Source: DSVZ01 sp037439785
Lineage (GTDB): Bacteria > Verrucomicrobiota > Verrucomicrobiia > Limisphaerales > J093
Assembly: GCA_037439785.1 (NCBI GenBank)
Contig: JBBIVJ010000007.1
Span: forward strand, 62,001-126,000
Reading direction: 5' to 3'
Length of the DNA stretch: 64,000 nt
Positions within the stretch are counted from its first letter, which is position 1. Each line of letters opens with the position of its first letter. The notes beneath the pieces are model-generated. The model made no database searches and was not told the DNA's origin. It saw nothing but the letters and a program-made list of their open reading frames with translations. Shown one piece after another: positions 52,738-61,650 of this stretch. The position numbers were made by a program, and so were the translations under genes.

Positions 52738-52889
52738 GGAGGGGAGCGGGAGCGCACCTGGCCTGAGGGCCGACAGGCGCGCCCGGCGAGGGGGGGGAGT
52801 CGGCCCTCAAACCTGTTGGCGGTTCGACGGCGGTGGATTATGCTTCGCGGCAACACGCTTGATGACTGAACCGCCAAACCGTTAAGGCC

Positions 52890-53813
52890 ATGAGACTCGA
52901 CACCTGTCTGGACCGTCGCGACTTCCTGAAAACCTCCCTGGCGGGCGCGGGCGCTTTGCTGGGCAGTTCCCTGACCGTCTGGGGGCAGGGGGCCGCCCCG
53001 CTGCCACGCCTGGCTTCCGACCGGGTGACGCTGGGCAAAACGGGCATTCGTTGCTCCTACCTGTCCCAGGGCACCGGCTTCAATGGCTCCCGCCGTTCCT
53101 CGGACCACACCCGGCTGGGCCAGGAGAAGTTCACGCAACTGCTCCGGCATGCCTACGATGAGGGCGGGGTCAACTTTCTGGACCTGGCCGACCTGTACGG
53201 CTCGCATCCCTTTGTCCTCCGGGCGATGGAAGGGGTGCCGCGCGACCGGTACGTGGTGCTGACCAAAATCTGGCCCCGCAAGGAGGATTGGAACACGCCC
53301 TCCGGCGGCGCGCGGGAGGAGGTCGAGCGCTACTGCCGCGAGCTGGGCACCGACTACCTGGACATCTGCCTCATCCACTGCCTCCTGAACGACCGCTGGC
53401 AGCAGGAGTTTGCGGGCATCCGCGAGGGGCTGTCCGAACTCAAACGCAAGGGCCTGGTGCGGGCGGTGGGGGTGTCCTGTCATGACCACGCCGCACTGAA
53501 GCAGGCGGCCGAGGACCCGTGGGTCGAGGTGATCTTCGCCCGCATCAACCACAAGGGCGGGTCGGACTATTTCTGCGACGACTCCGTCGAGGCCGTCACC
53601 CAGACCCTCAAGCGGGCGCGGGCCAACGGCAAGGCCGTGGTGGGCATGAAAATCTTCGGCGCCGGCAAATTGACCGATCCCGAGGCCAAGGATGCCTCCC
53701 TCCGCTACGTCATCGGCAACCGCCTCGTGGACGCCATGACCATCGGCATGCTGAGCACTGCGCAGGTGGACGACACCCTCCAGCGGATCAACAAGACCCT
53801 CAAGACGGCTTGA
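52890..53813 (+). CDS. Tat-exported aldo/keto reductase
   Basis: Predicted 307 aa. The N-terminus has a Tat signal, CLDRRDFLKTSLAGAGALLG (twin Arg at residues 9-10). AKR TIM barrel with the tetrad partly visible: Asp and Tyr in FLDLADLYGSHP, Lys in VVLTKIWPRK and His in YLDICLIHCLL. NAD(P)H-dependent reduction of an aldehyde or ketone, or the reverse; substrate unknown. Twin-arginine export of an AKR would need folding and cofactor loading in the cytoplasm first. A clean terminator follows. Confidence 0.88.
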   Translation: MRLDTCLDRRDFLKTSLAGAGALLGSSLTVWGQGAAPLPRLASDRVTLGKTGIRCSYLSQGTGFNGSRRSSDHTRLGQEKFTQLLRHAYDEGGVNFLDLADLYGSHPFVLRAMEGVPRDRYVVLTKIWPRKEDWNTPSGGAREEVERYCRELGTDYLDICLIHCLLNDRWQQEFAGIREGLSELKRKGLVRAVGVSCHDHAALKQAAEDPWVEVIFARINHKGGSDYFCDDSVEAVTQTLKRARANGKAVVGMKIFGAGKLTDPEAKDASLRYVIGNRLVDAMTIGMLSTAQVDDTLQRINKTLKTA

Positions 53814-53849
53814 GTCCCGCCGGGGGCGACGCCGGCCCGGAGAAAGCTC

Positions 53850-53884
53850 AAAGCGGTTCACCCCGAAGGGCGAACCGCTTTTTT
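53850..53884 (+). terminator. Rho-independent terminator after the aldo/keto reductase
   Basis: AAAGCGGTTC at 53850-53859 pairs exactly with GAACCGCTTT at 53872-53881, followed by TTT up to 53884. The 10-bp stem and T-run fit a strong terminator 36 bp past the stop; the A-rich upstream arm allows weak activity in the reverse direction. Confidence 0.85.
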
Positions 53885-53901
53885 ACTGCCTCCGAAAATG
53901 C

Positions 53902-53940
53902 GAGTGGCGGACCGGACCACCCAGCCCGGACCCGCCACTC
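53902..53940. repeat. Long hairpin between aldo/keto reductase and FKBP genes
   Basis: GAGTGGCGG at 53902-53910 is the exact complement of CCGCCACTC at 53932-53940, with an inner CCGG/CCGG pair. It directly follows the terminator. The next ~270 bp up to the FKBP gene include a CAAC/AACC-rich, relatively AT-rich pocket (53945-54040) and hold no gene. This could be a leader structure or a second terminator arm. Confidence 0.5.
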
Positions 53941-54213
53941 TTGACCCCAACCACTGCAACCAACCAACAACCAAACAGCCAGTCAACGTCGGCAAGCAAC
54001 TGCCGCGTACTGACGATGCCTTTACTTAGCAAACGCAGTGCCACTTTTTCGGGGCGCCGGTGTGGCGCGGCCGCGGCAGCCCCTGGAGGTCCCCACCCGA
54101 CCAGTCGGGGCGGAGTCGGCAGGACGATCCCCGGGGTAGCGGCGCGGACGACCGCTTTTCCTGTTGCTGGCCGGGAGGGTTTTGGGGAAGTTCACCGCGG
54201 AACGACTTGAACT

Positions 54214-55068
54214 ATGACCTCACGTTACTTGCTGCTGACCCTGCTGCCCGGCTTGCTGGCCCTGCCCGGGCGTGCCGCGGAGGGAAATGCACTGGAAGAC
54301 TCCCGGGCCCGCTTCAGCTACAGCCTCGGCCTGAGCCTGGGCAACAACCTCAAACGCAACGGCGTCGAACCCAACGAAGTGGACCTCGAGCAACTCGGCC
54401 GCGGCTTCAAGGACGCCACCGCCAACACGCCGCAACTGTCCGAGACCGACGCCCGCAACGCCATCATGGCCTACCAGACCGAGGCCCGAAACCGCTGGGC
54501 CGAGCGCAACAAACAGGCGGCGGACACCTTCCTGGCCGCCAACAAAAGCAAAGAAGGGGTGGTCACCACGGCCAGCGGACTCCAGTACAAAATCCTGACC
54601 GAAGGTGCCGGCACCCCCCCCAAGGCCAATGACACCGTCACCGTCCACTACAAGGGCACGCTGCTGGACGGCACCGAGTTTGACAGCAGTTACAAGCGCG
54701 GCCAGCCCGCCACCTTCGGCGTGGGCCAGGTCATCAAAGGCTGGACCGAGGCCCTCCAGCTCATGAAGCCCGGCGCCAAGTGGCAGTTGTTCATCCCCCC
54801 CGACCTCGCCTACGGCCCGCAGGGGCGCCCCGGCATCCCCCCCAACGCCCTGCTCCAGTTCGAGGTCGAGTTGATCTCCGTCCAAACGCAAACCTCCGCC
54901 GCCCCCGCCGCCCCCCCCCAGCCGGTGGTAACCAGCGACATCATCAAGGTCCCCTCCCGCGAGGAGCTCGAAAAGGGCGCCAAGATCGAAGTCATCAAGG
55001 CCGCCGACCTCGAGAAGCTCAAGCAGCAGGAGGCCGAAAAGGCCAGGGGCGGCGACGAGAAGAAATAG
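54214..55068 (+). CDS. FKBP-type peptidyl-prolyl cis-trans isomerase (Mip/FkpA type)
   Basis: Predicted 284 aa with signal peptide (1-22). The Mip-type N-terminal dimerisation helix is seen as RFSYSLGLSLGNNLKRNGVE and NAIMAYQTEARNRWAERNKQ; the FKBP catalytic domain at about 110-225 has VTVHYKGTLLDGTEFDSSYK, FGVGQVIKGWTEALQLMKPG and FIPPDLAYG. A 55-residue Lys/Glu/Ala-rich tail extends the C-terminus. It catalyses prolyl isomerisation of envelope proteins. A terminator follows at 55099. Confidence 0.93.
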   Translation: MTSRYLLLTLLPGLLALPGRAAEGNALEDSRARFSYSLGLSLGNNLKRNGVEPNEVDLEQLGRGFKDATANTPQLSETDARNAIMAYQTEARNRWAERNKQAADTFLAANKSKEGVVTTASGLQYKILTEGAGTPPKANDTVTVHYKGTLLDGTEFDSSYKRGQPATFGVGQVIKGWTEALQLMKPGAKWQLFIPPDLAYGPQGRPGIPPNALLQFEVELISVQTQTSAAPAAPPQPVVTSDIIKVPSREELEKGAKIEVIKAADLEKLKQQEAEKARGGDEKK

Positions 55069-55098
55069 CCCGCAGCCGCGGCTACTGACCGCCGGTCC

Positions 55099-55126
55099 GG
55101 CCGCCCGTGGGCGGCCTTTTTTATTC
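55099..55126 (+). terminator. Rho-independent terminator after the FKBP gene
   Basis: GGCCGCCC at 55099-55106 pairs with GGGCGGCC at 55109-55116 and is followed by TTTTTT (55117-55122). The stem has an 8-bp GC core and a short GT-type loop, a textbook terminator 30 bp past the stop. Confidence 0.8.
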
Positions 55127-55215
55127 CCCCGGTTCAAGCGCTCCGGCGCGGGGCCGGTACAAAAAACTGTCCCACCCGGAGCCGCCGCCGAATACTCGGG
55201 GGCATTCAACCGCCC

Positions 55216-56334
55216 GTGCGCCTGGTCTTCTCCAACTACGATTCCCCCGGTCACCCCTTTTACGGGGGCGGCGGCGCGGCGGCCATTCATGAAGTGGCCC
55301 GCCGGCTGGCTCCACGACATCAAGTCGAGGTGGTGGTGGGGCGCTACGCCGCCTGGCAGCCGGAGCTCTTGGACGGCGTGACCTACCGGCCGGTGGGACC
55401 GGTGGCCGGCCCGCGGCTGGGGCAGTTGCTGTTCCACTTCAGCCTGCCGCTGCGGGTGCGGCGGGGCGGCTTTGCTGTCTGGTGCGAGAGCCTGACGCCG
55501 CCGTTTTCCACCGCCTGCCTCCAACGGTTCACCTCCCGTCCGGTGGTGGCGCTGACGCAGGTGCTCGCCGGTCGGGCCATGCGGCGGAAGTACGGGCTGC
55601 CGTTCGACCACTTCGAGCGGCTGGGGCTGCGGACCTACCGGCACGCTATTGCCACCTCGCAATACCTGCGTGGCCGGTTGCTGGCGGCCAACCCCGCCCT
55701 GAACGTGGTGGTCATCCCCAACGGCGTCGGCGGCGAGCTGGTGCGGCTGGAGCCGGAACGGGCCGAGCGTCACGTCCTGTTCCTGGGCCGGCTGGACCTC
55801 GAACAAAAGGGCCTGGACCTGCTGGCCGAAGCCCTGGCCGGCGTGGCGGCGGCGTTGCCCTGGCCGGTGGTGCTGGCCGGGGCGGGGCCTCCGGCCGAGG
55901 AGTCCCGCCTGCGCGCGCTGCTGGCCCGCCACGGCCTGCTGGGGCGCGTCCGGCTGACCGGCCGGGTGACGGGCGAGGTCAAGCACCGGCTGCTGGCGGA
56001 AGCGGCGGTCCTGGTGCTGCCCTCGCGCTTCGAGGCCTCGCCGCTGGTGTTGCTCGAGGCCTTTTGCTACCGGCTGCCGGTGATCCTGTTTGCCCTCCCC
56101 GAACTGGCGGAAGTGCCGGACAACTGTTGCGTGAAGGTGCCGCCGCTGGACGTCCACGCCTTCGGCGCGGCGCTGCGGACCCTGGCTGACGATCCCGCGC
56201 GGCGTCGCGCCCTGGGCGAGGCGGCCAGGGCCTACGCCCGCGGCTTCGCCTGGGAGGACCTGGCTCCGCGCTACGCTGATTTCTTTGAATCGCTGGCCCG
56301 CCCCGCGCTAGCCTCCTCGCCGCGCGCCTCCTGA
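55216..56334 (+). CDS. GT4-type glycosyltransferase
   Basis: Predicted 372 aa from a GTG giving VRLVFSNYDSPGHPFYGGGG. GT-B fold; the N-terminal acceptor domain has the YGGGGAAAIHEVARRLA loop, the C-terminal donor domain LFLGRLDLEQKGLDLLAEAL and VLVLPSRFEASPLVLLEAFCYR, with the GT4 Glu residues in FEASPLVLLE. First gene of a run with a methyltransferase and a large membrane protein; likely builds a surface polysaccharide. Donor is unknown. Confidence 0.9.
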   Translation: MRLVFSNYDSPGHPFYGGGGAAAIHEVARRLAPRHQVEVVVGRYAAWQPELLDGVTYRPVGPVAGPRLGQLLFHFSLPLRVRRGGFAVWCESLTPPFSTACLQRFTSRPVVALTQVLAGRAMRRKYGLPFDHFERLGLRTYRHAIATSQYLRGRLLAANPALNVVVIPNGVGGELVRLEPERAERHVLFLGRLDLEQKGLDLLAEALAGVAAALPWPVVLAGAGPPAEESRLRALLARHGLLGRVRLTGRVTGEVKHRLLAEAAVLVLPSRFEASPLVLLEAFCYRLPVILFALPELAEVPDNCCVKVPPLDVHAFGAALRTLADDPARRRALGEAARAYARGFAWEDLAPRYADFFESLARPALASSPRAS

Positions 56335-56344
56335 GACTGTTGTC

Positions 56345-56899
56345 ATGGGCCTGAAGCTCAACCTCGGCTGCGGCCAGAAGTACCTGCCCGGCTACGTCAA
56401 TTGCGACGTGCTCCCGCACGTGCGGGCCGACCGGTACTTCGACCTGAACCGCCCGCCCTACCCCTTCGCCGACGGCGAGGCGGACGAAATCTGGATGGAC
56501 AACGTGCTCGAGCACCTGGGCGACCTGCTGGCGGTGATGGCCGAGCTGCACCGGCTGCTGCGGCCGGGCGGCCGGCTCAAAATCCGCGTCCCCTACGCCA
56601 AGAGCGACTGGGCCTTCCAGGACCCCACCCACCGGCACTTCTTCACCGAGCAGACCATGCACTACTTCTGCGAGGGTTGGCCGTACAGCTACTACGTCCC
56701 CTTCCGCTTCCGGTTGATCCAGGCCCGGCTCTTTGGCGACGCGAACAACTGGCGGCAGCGGTTGCGCAACTGCATTCCGTTCAAGTCGGTGCTGCGCTAC
56801 TTCCTGTTCAACCTCTACGACGGGGTCTATTTCGAGCTGGAAAAACTCCCCGCCGCACCTTCTGCCGCGGCGGCGCCCGCCCCGCACCCCGGCCCGTGA
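56345..56899 (+). CDS. Class I SAM-dependent methyltransferase
   Basis: Predicted 184 aa. It begins LKLNLGCGQKYLPGYVNCDV, the typical short-form Rossmann AdoMet loop, then DEIWMDNVLEHLGDLLAVM, and RPGGRLKIRVPYAKSDWAFQ. The C-terminal part (FYDGVYFELEKL-like) is family-typical for cell-surface-glycan clusters. It probably methylates a sugar or lipid intermediate. It lies 10 bp after the GT4 gene and overlaps the next gene (GTGA). Confidence 0.9.
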   Translation: MGLKLNLGCGQKYLPGYVNCDVLPHVRADRYFDLNRPPYPFADGEADEIWMDNVLEHLGDLLAVMAELHRLLRPGGRLKIRVPYAKSDWAFQDPTHRHFFTEQTMHYFCEGWPYSYYVPFRFRLIQARLFGDANNWRQRLRNCIPFKSVLRYFLFNLYDGVYFELEKLPAAPSAAAAPAPHPGP

Positions 56900-59514
56900 A
56901 CACGCCCGAACCTTCGCCCGCCGTCCCCCCGCCGTTTGGCCGCGCGGCCGGCGGTCTGGTGCTGGTGCTGGGGGCGGTGCTGCTCACCCTCTTTGCCCGC
57001 AGCCTGCAGCCCGGCCAGATTCTGTTTTCCAGCGACGGCCCGCTGGGGGCCAACGCCGCCGCCTACGCGGCGCTGCCCGAGGCCTTCCACGGCATGTGGC
57101 AGGACCTCAACTGGGTGGGGGGCCACGCCGGCAGCGCCTTTCCCAGCCTGACCTACCTGCTGTTGTGGGGGCTGGGGCCGCAGGCCTTTGCCAAGTTTTA
57201 CGCGCCCCTGTCCCTGCTGGTGCTCGGCTGCTCGGCCTGGCTGTTTTTCCGGCAACTGGGTCTGCGGCCGGTGGTGGGTCTGCTCGGCGGCCTGGCCGCG
57301 GCGTTGAACTCGGATTTTTTCTCCTATGCCTGCTGGGGGCTGGGCACGCACGCGCTGGCGGTCGCCGCCACTTTCCTGGCTCTGGCCGCGCTGGTCACCC
57401 CGGCCACCGACAGCCGGGGTTTGAAGGCGTTGCTGGCCGGCGCGGCGGTGGGCCTGGCGGTAATGGAAGGCTTCGACAGCGGGGCGATCCTGAGCCTGTA
57501 CGTGGCCGCTTTTTCGCTGATGACGGCCTGGCTGGAGCCGGACACGGCGACGCGGCGGCTGGGGCGGGGGATCACGCAGACCGTGCGGGTGGCGCTGGTG
57601 GCGGGGTGGGTGGCGACCCAGGCGTTGACGGTGCTGGTCGGCACGCAGGTCCGGGGCGTGGCCGGGATGCAGCAGGACGCTGAGACGCGGCAGCGCCGGT
57701 GGAACGAGGCCACGATGTGGAGCCTGCCCAAGATCGAGACCCTGCGGGTGGTGGTGCCCGGCCTGTTCGGGTACCGCATGGATACGCCCGGGGGGGGCGG
57801 CTATTGGGGTCGGGTGGGAGAGATGCCCGAGGTGCCGGGCACGCGGCATTCGGGGGCGGGGCCATATGCGGGGATGCTGGTGGTTTTGCTGGCGGCGTGG
57901 GCGCTGGCGCAGGCGGCGCGCCGGCAGGGCGGGCCGTTCGATCCGCGCGAGCGCCGGTGGGTGTGGTTTTTCGGGGGGGCGGCGCTGGTGTCGCTGCTGC
58001 TGGCGTGGGGGCGGCACGCCCCGTTTTACCAACTGTTCTACGCGCTGCCCTATGCCTCGACCATTCGCAATCCGATCAAGTTTCTCCACCCGTTCAGCCT
58101 GGCGGTGGTGGTGTTGTTCGCCTTTGGTCTGGAGGCGCTCTGGCGCACGCAGGTCGAGCGCGTGCGGGTAGGCTGGTCGGCCGGGGGGCTGGCGGCGCGC
58201 TGGCGGGCCTGGCGGGCGGGCGCGCCGGAGTTTGAGCGGCGGTCGCTGGCTGTGGGAGCCGGGTTGGCGGGATCCGGCCTGATGGCGTGGCTGGTGTACG
58301 CCTCGATGCGTGGGGCGCTGGTCGAGCATCTGGGCAGGGTATACTCGCCCGAGCTGGCCGCCGCCACGGCCGGCTTCAGCCTCCGGGAAACGGGGTGGGC
58401 CTGGGTAACGCTGGTGGTCAGCCTGGGGGTGGTGGCGCTGACGGCCCTCGGCTTTTTCGGCGGGGCGCGCGCGCGCCGTGCGGGGTGGGTGGTGGGGGCG
58501 GTGCTGGTGACGGACCTCCTCCGGGCCAACCAGCCGTGGGTGGTGTACTGGAAGTTCGAGGACAAGTACGCGCCCAATCCGCTGCTGGAAACCCTGCGCC
58601 AGCAGCCGCACCTGCAGCGGGTCACCGCGGTGCCGCTGCGGCTGACGCCGGAGTTGTCGCTGCTTCAGGACCTGTACCGTGTCGAGTGGCTCCAGCACGC
58701 CTTCCGCTACTACAACATCCAGGCGCTGGATGTGGTGCAGGACCCGCGGCCGAGCGTGGACAACGAGCAGTACCGGACGCGGTTCATGGGCCAGAACCTC
58801 GGCCTGTACCTGCGGCTGTGGGAGCTGACCAACACCCGTTACCTGCTCGGCCTGCAGGGCCTGGCCGAGGCGCTCAACCAGCAGGCCGACCCCGAGCGGC
58901 GGCGTTTCCGCGAGGTGTGGCCGTTTGGGTTGATGCAGGCCACCGCCGGGGGGGCCATCCGGGTGGTGACCAATGCGCCGGGGCCGTTTGCGCTGATCGA
59001 GTTCACCGGCGCCCTGCCCCGCGCGGCCCTGTACGCCCACTGGGAAGTGGTCACGCCAGAGTCGCAAATCCTCGATCGCCTGGCCGACCCGGCCTTCGAC
59101 CCGCGGCGCACGGTGCTGTTGGCACCGGAGTCCCCCCTCGCCCCGCCGCCCGCGGCGGCCTCCGCCACCGGGACTTCCCCCGCGGGGGAGGTGTCCTGGG
59201 TCCACTACTCGCCGAAACGGCTGGTCTTGCGCACCCGCTCCGAGGTGCCGGCGGTGCTGCTGCTCAATGACAAATTCGACCCGAACTGGCGGGTGACGGT
59301 GGACGGTGCTCCCGCGCCGCTGCTCCGGGCGAATTACCTGATGCGGGCGGTGGCCCTGCCGGCGGGCGAGCACGAGGTCGAACTGGTCTTCCGCCAGCCG
59401 GCCGCGCCGCTGGGCATCAGCCTGAGCGGGCTGGCGGTGTCCCTCGGCGGCTGGGTGGGAATGGTGCTCCACCGCCGGCGCAGGCGCACGGCGGGTGCTG
59501 CGCCCCGGGCGTGA
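56896..59514 (+). CDS. Large multi-pass membrane protein, YfhO/GT-C-like
   Basis: Predicted 872 aa from a GTG overlapping the previous stop (GTGA). About 13 membrane helices (20-520) with loops containing SSDGPLGANAAAYAALPEAF near the first and NSDFFSYACWGLGTHALAVA; then a large soluble C-terminal domain (about 570-840) with a final membrane helix (about 842-862). The layout agrees with YfhO-type GT-C enzymes that modify cell-envelope glycans. Asp/Glu in SSDGP and YSPE might be part of the active site; family assignment is tentative. Confidence 0.7.
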   Translation: MNTPEPSPAVPPPFGRAAGGLVLVLGAVLLTLFARSLQPGQILFSSDGPLGANAAAYAALPEAFHGMWQDLNWVGGHAGSAFPSLTYLLLWGLGPQAFAKFYAPLSLLVLGCSAWLFFRQLGLRPVVGLLGGLAAALNSDFFSYACWGLGTHALAVAATFLALAALVTPATDSRGLKALLAGAAVGLAVMEGFDSGAILSLYVAAFSLMTAWLEPDTATRRLGRGITQTVRVALVAGWVATQALTVLVGTQVRGVAGMQQDAETRQRRWNEATMWSLPKIETLRVVVPGLFGYRMDTPGGGGYWGRVGEMPEVPGTRHSGAGPYAGMLVVLLAAWALAQAARRQGGPFDPRERRWVWFFGGAALVSLLLAWGRHAPFYQLFYALPYASTIRNPIKFLHPFSLAVVVLFAFGLEALWRTQVERVRVGWSAGGLAARWRAWRAGAPEFERRSLAVGAGLAGSGLMAWLVYASMRGALVEHLGRVYSPELAAATAGFSLRETGWAWVTLVVSLGVVALTALGFFGGARARRAGWVVGAVLVTDLLRANQPWVVYWKFEDKYAPNPLLETLRQQPHLQRVTAVPLRLTPELSLLQDLYRVEWLQHAFRYYNIQALDVVQDPRPSVDNEQYRTRFMGQNLGLYLRLWELTNTRYLLGLQGLAEALNQQADPERRRFREVWPFGLMQATAGGAIRVVTNAPGPFALIEFTGALPRAALYAHWEVVTPESQILDRLADPAFDPRRTVLLAPESPLAPPPAAASATGTSPAGEVSWVHYSPKRLVLRTRSEVPAVLLLNDKFDPNWRVTVDGAPAPLLRANYLMRAVALPAGEHEVELVFRQPAAPLGISLSGLAVSLGGWVGMVLHRRRRRTAGAAPRA

Positions 59515-59552
59515 GGCGGTGGTGAGCGATGCCTGCCGGCCGGTGGAGCCGG

Positions 59553-61637
59553 TCAGGCCGGTTGGGGCGCCAGGGTGCCCGAGGCGGCGGGGGTGGCGGT
59601 CGGTCCGCCGGGGCTGGCTTGCGCGCCCAGGAAGGGCTCGAGTTCCTCACCCTGGCGTACGAGGCGGGCGCTGTTGAAGACCACGATCAGCGAGCCGGCG
59701 TTGTGCATGATGGCGGCGAGGATGGGGTTGATGTAGCCGAAGGCGGCCAGGGTCAGCCCGCCGATGATGAAGAAGACGCCGAAGAGGAAATTTTGGTTGA
59801 TGACGTTGCGGGTCATGCGGGACAGGCGCACCAGGAACGGAAGGCGGCGGAGGTCGTTGTTCATGAGGGCGATGGTGGCACTGTGGATGGCCACCTCGCT
59901 GCCGGCCGCGCCCATGGCAATGCCCATGTCGCCGGCCGCCAGCGCGGGGGCATCATTGACGCCGTCGCCCACCACGGCCACGCGGTAGCCCTTGGCGCGC
60001 ATCTGCCGGACGAACTCGACCTTGTCCTGGGGCAGGCACTCGGCCATGACCTCCTCGCAGCCGATCTCGCGGGCGACGCGGGCGGCGACGGGCTGGCGGT
60101 CGCCGGAGACCATGGCCACGCGGCGGACCCCGCCCTTGAGCAGGTCGGCCAGGGCACCGCGGGCTTCGGTGCGGGTCTGGTCGCGCAGGCCGATCCAGCC
60201 CAGGTACCGGCCGTCCCGGGCGACGTGGATGAGGCTGAAGCCCTCGGTTTCGTTCAGGTCCACGTGGCGTTCAAAGTCCTCGGTGACGCCGTTGTCCCGC
60301 AGCCACTGGGCGCGGCCGATGATGACGTCGGCGCCGTCCACGCGGGCGCGGATGCCGCGGCCGGCGGTTTCCTTGAACTGCTGGGGTTCGGTGAAGGGCA
60401 GGCCCACTTCCTGGGCCAGTTCGGCCAGGGCCCTGGCAGTGGGGTGGTTGCTGTATTTTTCGGCGGAAGCGGACATCCGGAGCAGTTCGGCGGGTTTGGT
60501 CTCGCCCGCGGGGGCCAGGCGGCTAACAGCCAGCCGGCCGGTGGTGAGGGTGCCGGTCTTGTCGAAGATGAAGGCGTTGATGCGGGCGGCCAGCTCGATG
60601 TCGGCAACGTTTTTGATAAGGATGCCCAGGCGGGCGGCGGCGGAGAGGGCGGCCACCATGGCGGTGGGGGAGGCGAGGATGAAGGCGCACGGGCAGGCCA
60701 CCACCAGCACCGAGATGACGCGGTTGAGGTCTTGGGTGAAGGCCCAGACCAGCGCGCCGAGCACCAGCACGAAGGGGGTGTAATAGACCATGTACTGGTC
60801 CACGATGCGCAGGAAGGGCAGCTTGGTCTTTTCCGCGGCGAGGATCAGCGCCCGCACCCGGCCCAGGGTGGTGTCCTCGCCGGCCTTGGTGACGCGGACC
60901 TCGAGCACGCCGGTGAGGTTCTGTGTGCCGGCAAAGACCTGGTCGCCGGGTTTCTTGTCCACTGGCAGCGATTCCCCGGTGATGGTGGCCTGGTTGAAGG
61001 AGCCTTCGCCACTGAGGATGAGGCCGTCGGCCGCCACGTTGTCGCCGGGCCGGATGCGGATGACGTCGCCGACCTTGAGCTCCGCCACGGGGACCTCCTC
61101 TTCGGTGCCGTCAGGCCGGACCCGGCGGGCCTTGGTGGGGGTGAGTTTGATGAGCGACTCGATCGAGGCGCGGGCGCCGGCGGCGGTGCGGGTCTCGATG
61201 ATTTCGCCCAGGAGCATGAAGAAGGCGACGATGCCGGCGGTCTGGTAGTCGCCCACGCCGGAGGCCAGGCCCTCGGTGCTGCCCAGGGCGGCGGCCCCCT
61301 TGCCGAAGGAGGCGAGCACGGCGATGGCCACCAGTTCGTTGATGCTGAGGATGCCGCGGGCAAGGTCCTTGACGGCGGTGCGGAGGATGGGGGCGCCGAG
61401 GATGAGGGCCCCGATCATGGCGCTGGCGCTGGCCACCAGGCGGCCGCCGTCGAAGAGCCAGTTCACCAGGAAGGAGTTCACGATGAACATCATCCCCACC
61501 AGGGTCTGGGTGAGGTGCACGGGGATGTGTTCGTGGTCGTGGCCGCAGCTGGCGCAGGACTCACCCTCGCGGTGGGCGTGGGGATGGTCGTGGTCGTGCG
61601 CGTGTTCCTGTCGGGAAAGCAGGGAAGTGACTTGCAT
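59553..61637 (-). CDS. Heavy-metal-transporting P1B-type ATPase (Zn/Cd/Co/Pb type)
   Basis: Predicted 694 aa. A His-rich N-terminus (residues 12-42, EHAHDHDHPHAHREGESCAS) replaces the usual ferredoxin-like metal domain, and a CXXC (CASC) lies within it. Then membrane helices, the transduction motif TITGES, CPC in helix 6 (VVACPCAFIL, about 314), phosphorylation DKTGTLTTG (Asp about 357), HP locus SNHPTARAL, and GDGVNDAPAL (about 557). The last helices carry NQNFLFGVFF and NAGSLIVVFNSARL. It probably exports or distributes divalent transition metals. The 13-bp gap to the SPFH gene upstream indicates one operon. Confidence 0.92.
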   Translation of the reverse strand: MQVTSLLSRQEHAHDHDHPHAHREGESCASCGHDHEHIPVHLTQTLVGMMFIVNSFLVNWLFDGGRLVASASAMIGALILGAPILRTAVKDLARGILSINELVAIAVLASFGKGAAALGSTEGLASGVGDYQTAGIVAFFMLLGEIIETRTAAGARASIESLIKLTPTKARRVRPDGTEEEVPVAELKVGDVIRIRPGDNVAADGLILSGEGSFNQATITGESLPVDKKPGDQVFAGTQNLTGVLEVRVTKAGEDTTLGRVRALILAAEKTKLPFLRIVDQYMVYYTPFVLVLGALVWAFTQDLNRVISVLVVACPCAFILASPTAMVAALSAAARLGILIKNVADIELAARINAFIFDKTGTLTTGRLAVSRLAPAGETKPAELLRMSASAEKYSNHPTARALAELAQEVGLPFTEPQQFKETAGRGIRARVDGADVIIGRAQWLRDNGVTEDFERHVDLNETEGFSLIHVARDGRYLGWIGLRDQTRTEARGALADLLKGGVRRVAMVSGDRQPVAARVAREIGCEEVMAECLPQDKVEFVRQMRAKGYRVAVVGDGVNDAPALAAGDMGIAMGAAGSEVAIHSATIALMNNDLRRLPFLVRLSRMTRNVINQNFLFGVFFIIGGLTLAAFGYINPILAAIMHNAGSLIVVFNSARLVRQGEELEPFLGAQASPGGPTATPAASGTLAPQPA

Positions 61638-61650
61638 GGTGGGGGGGGGG

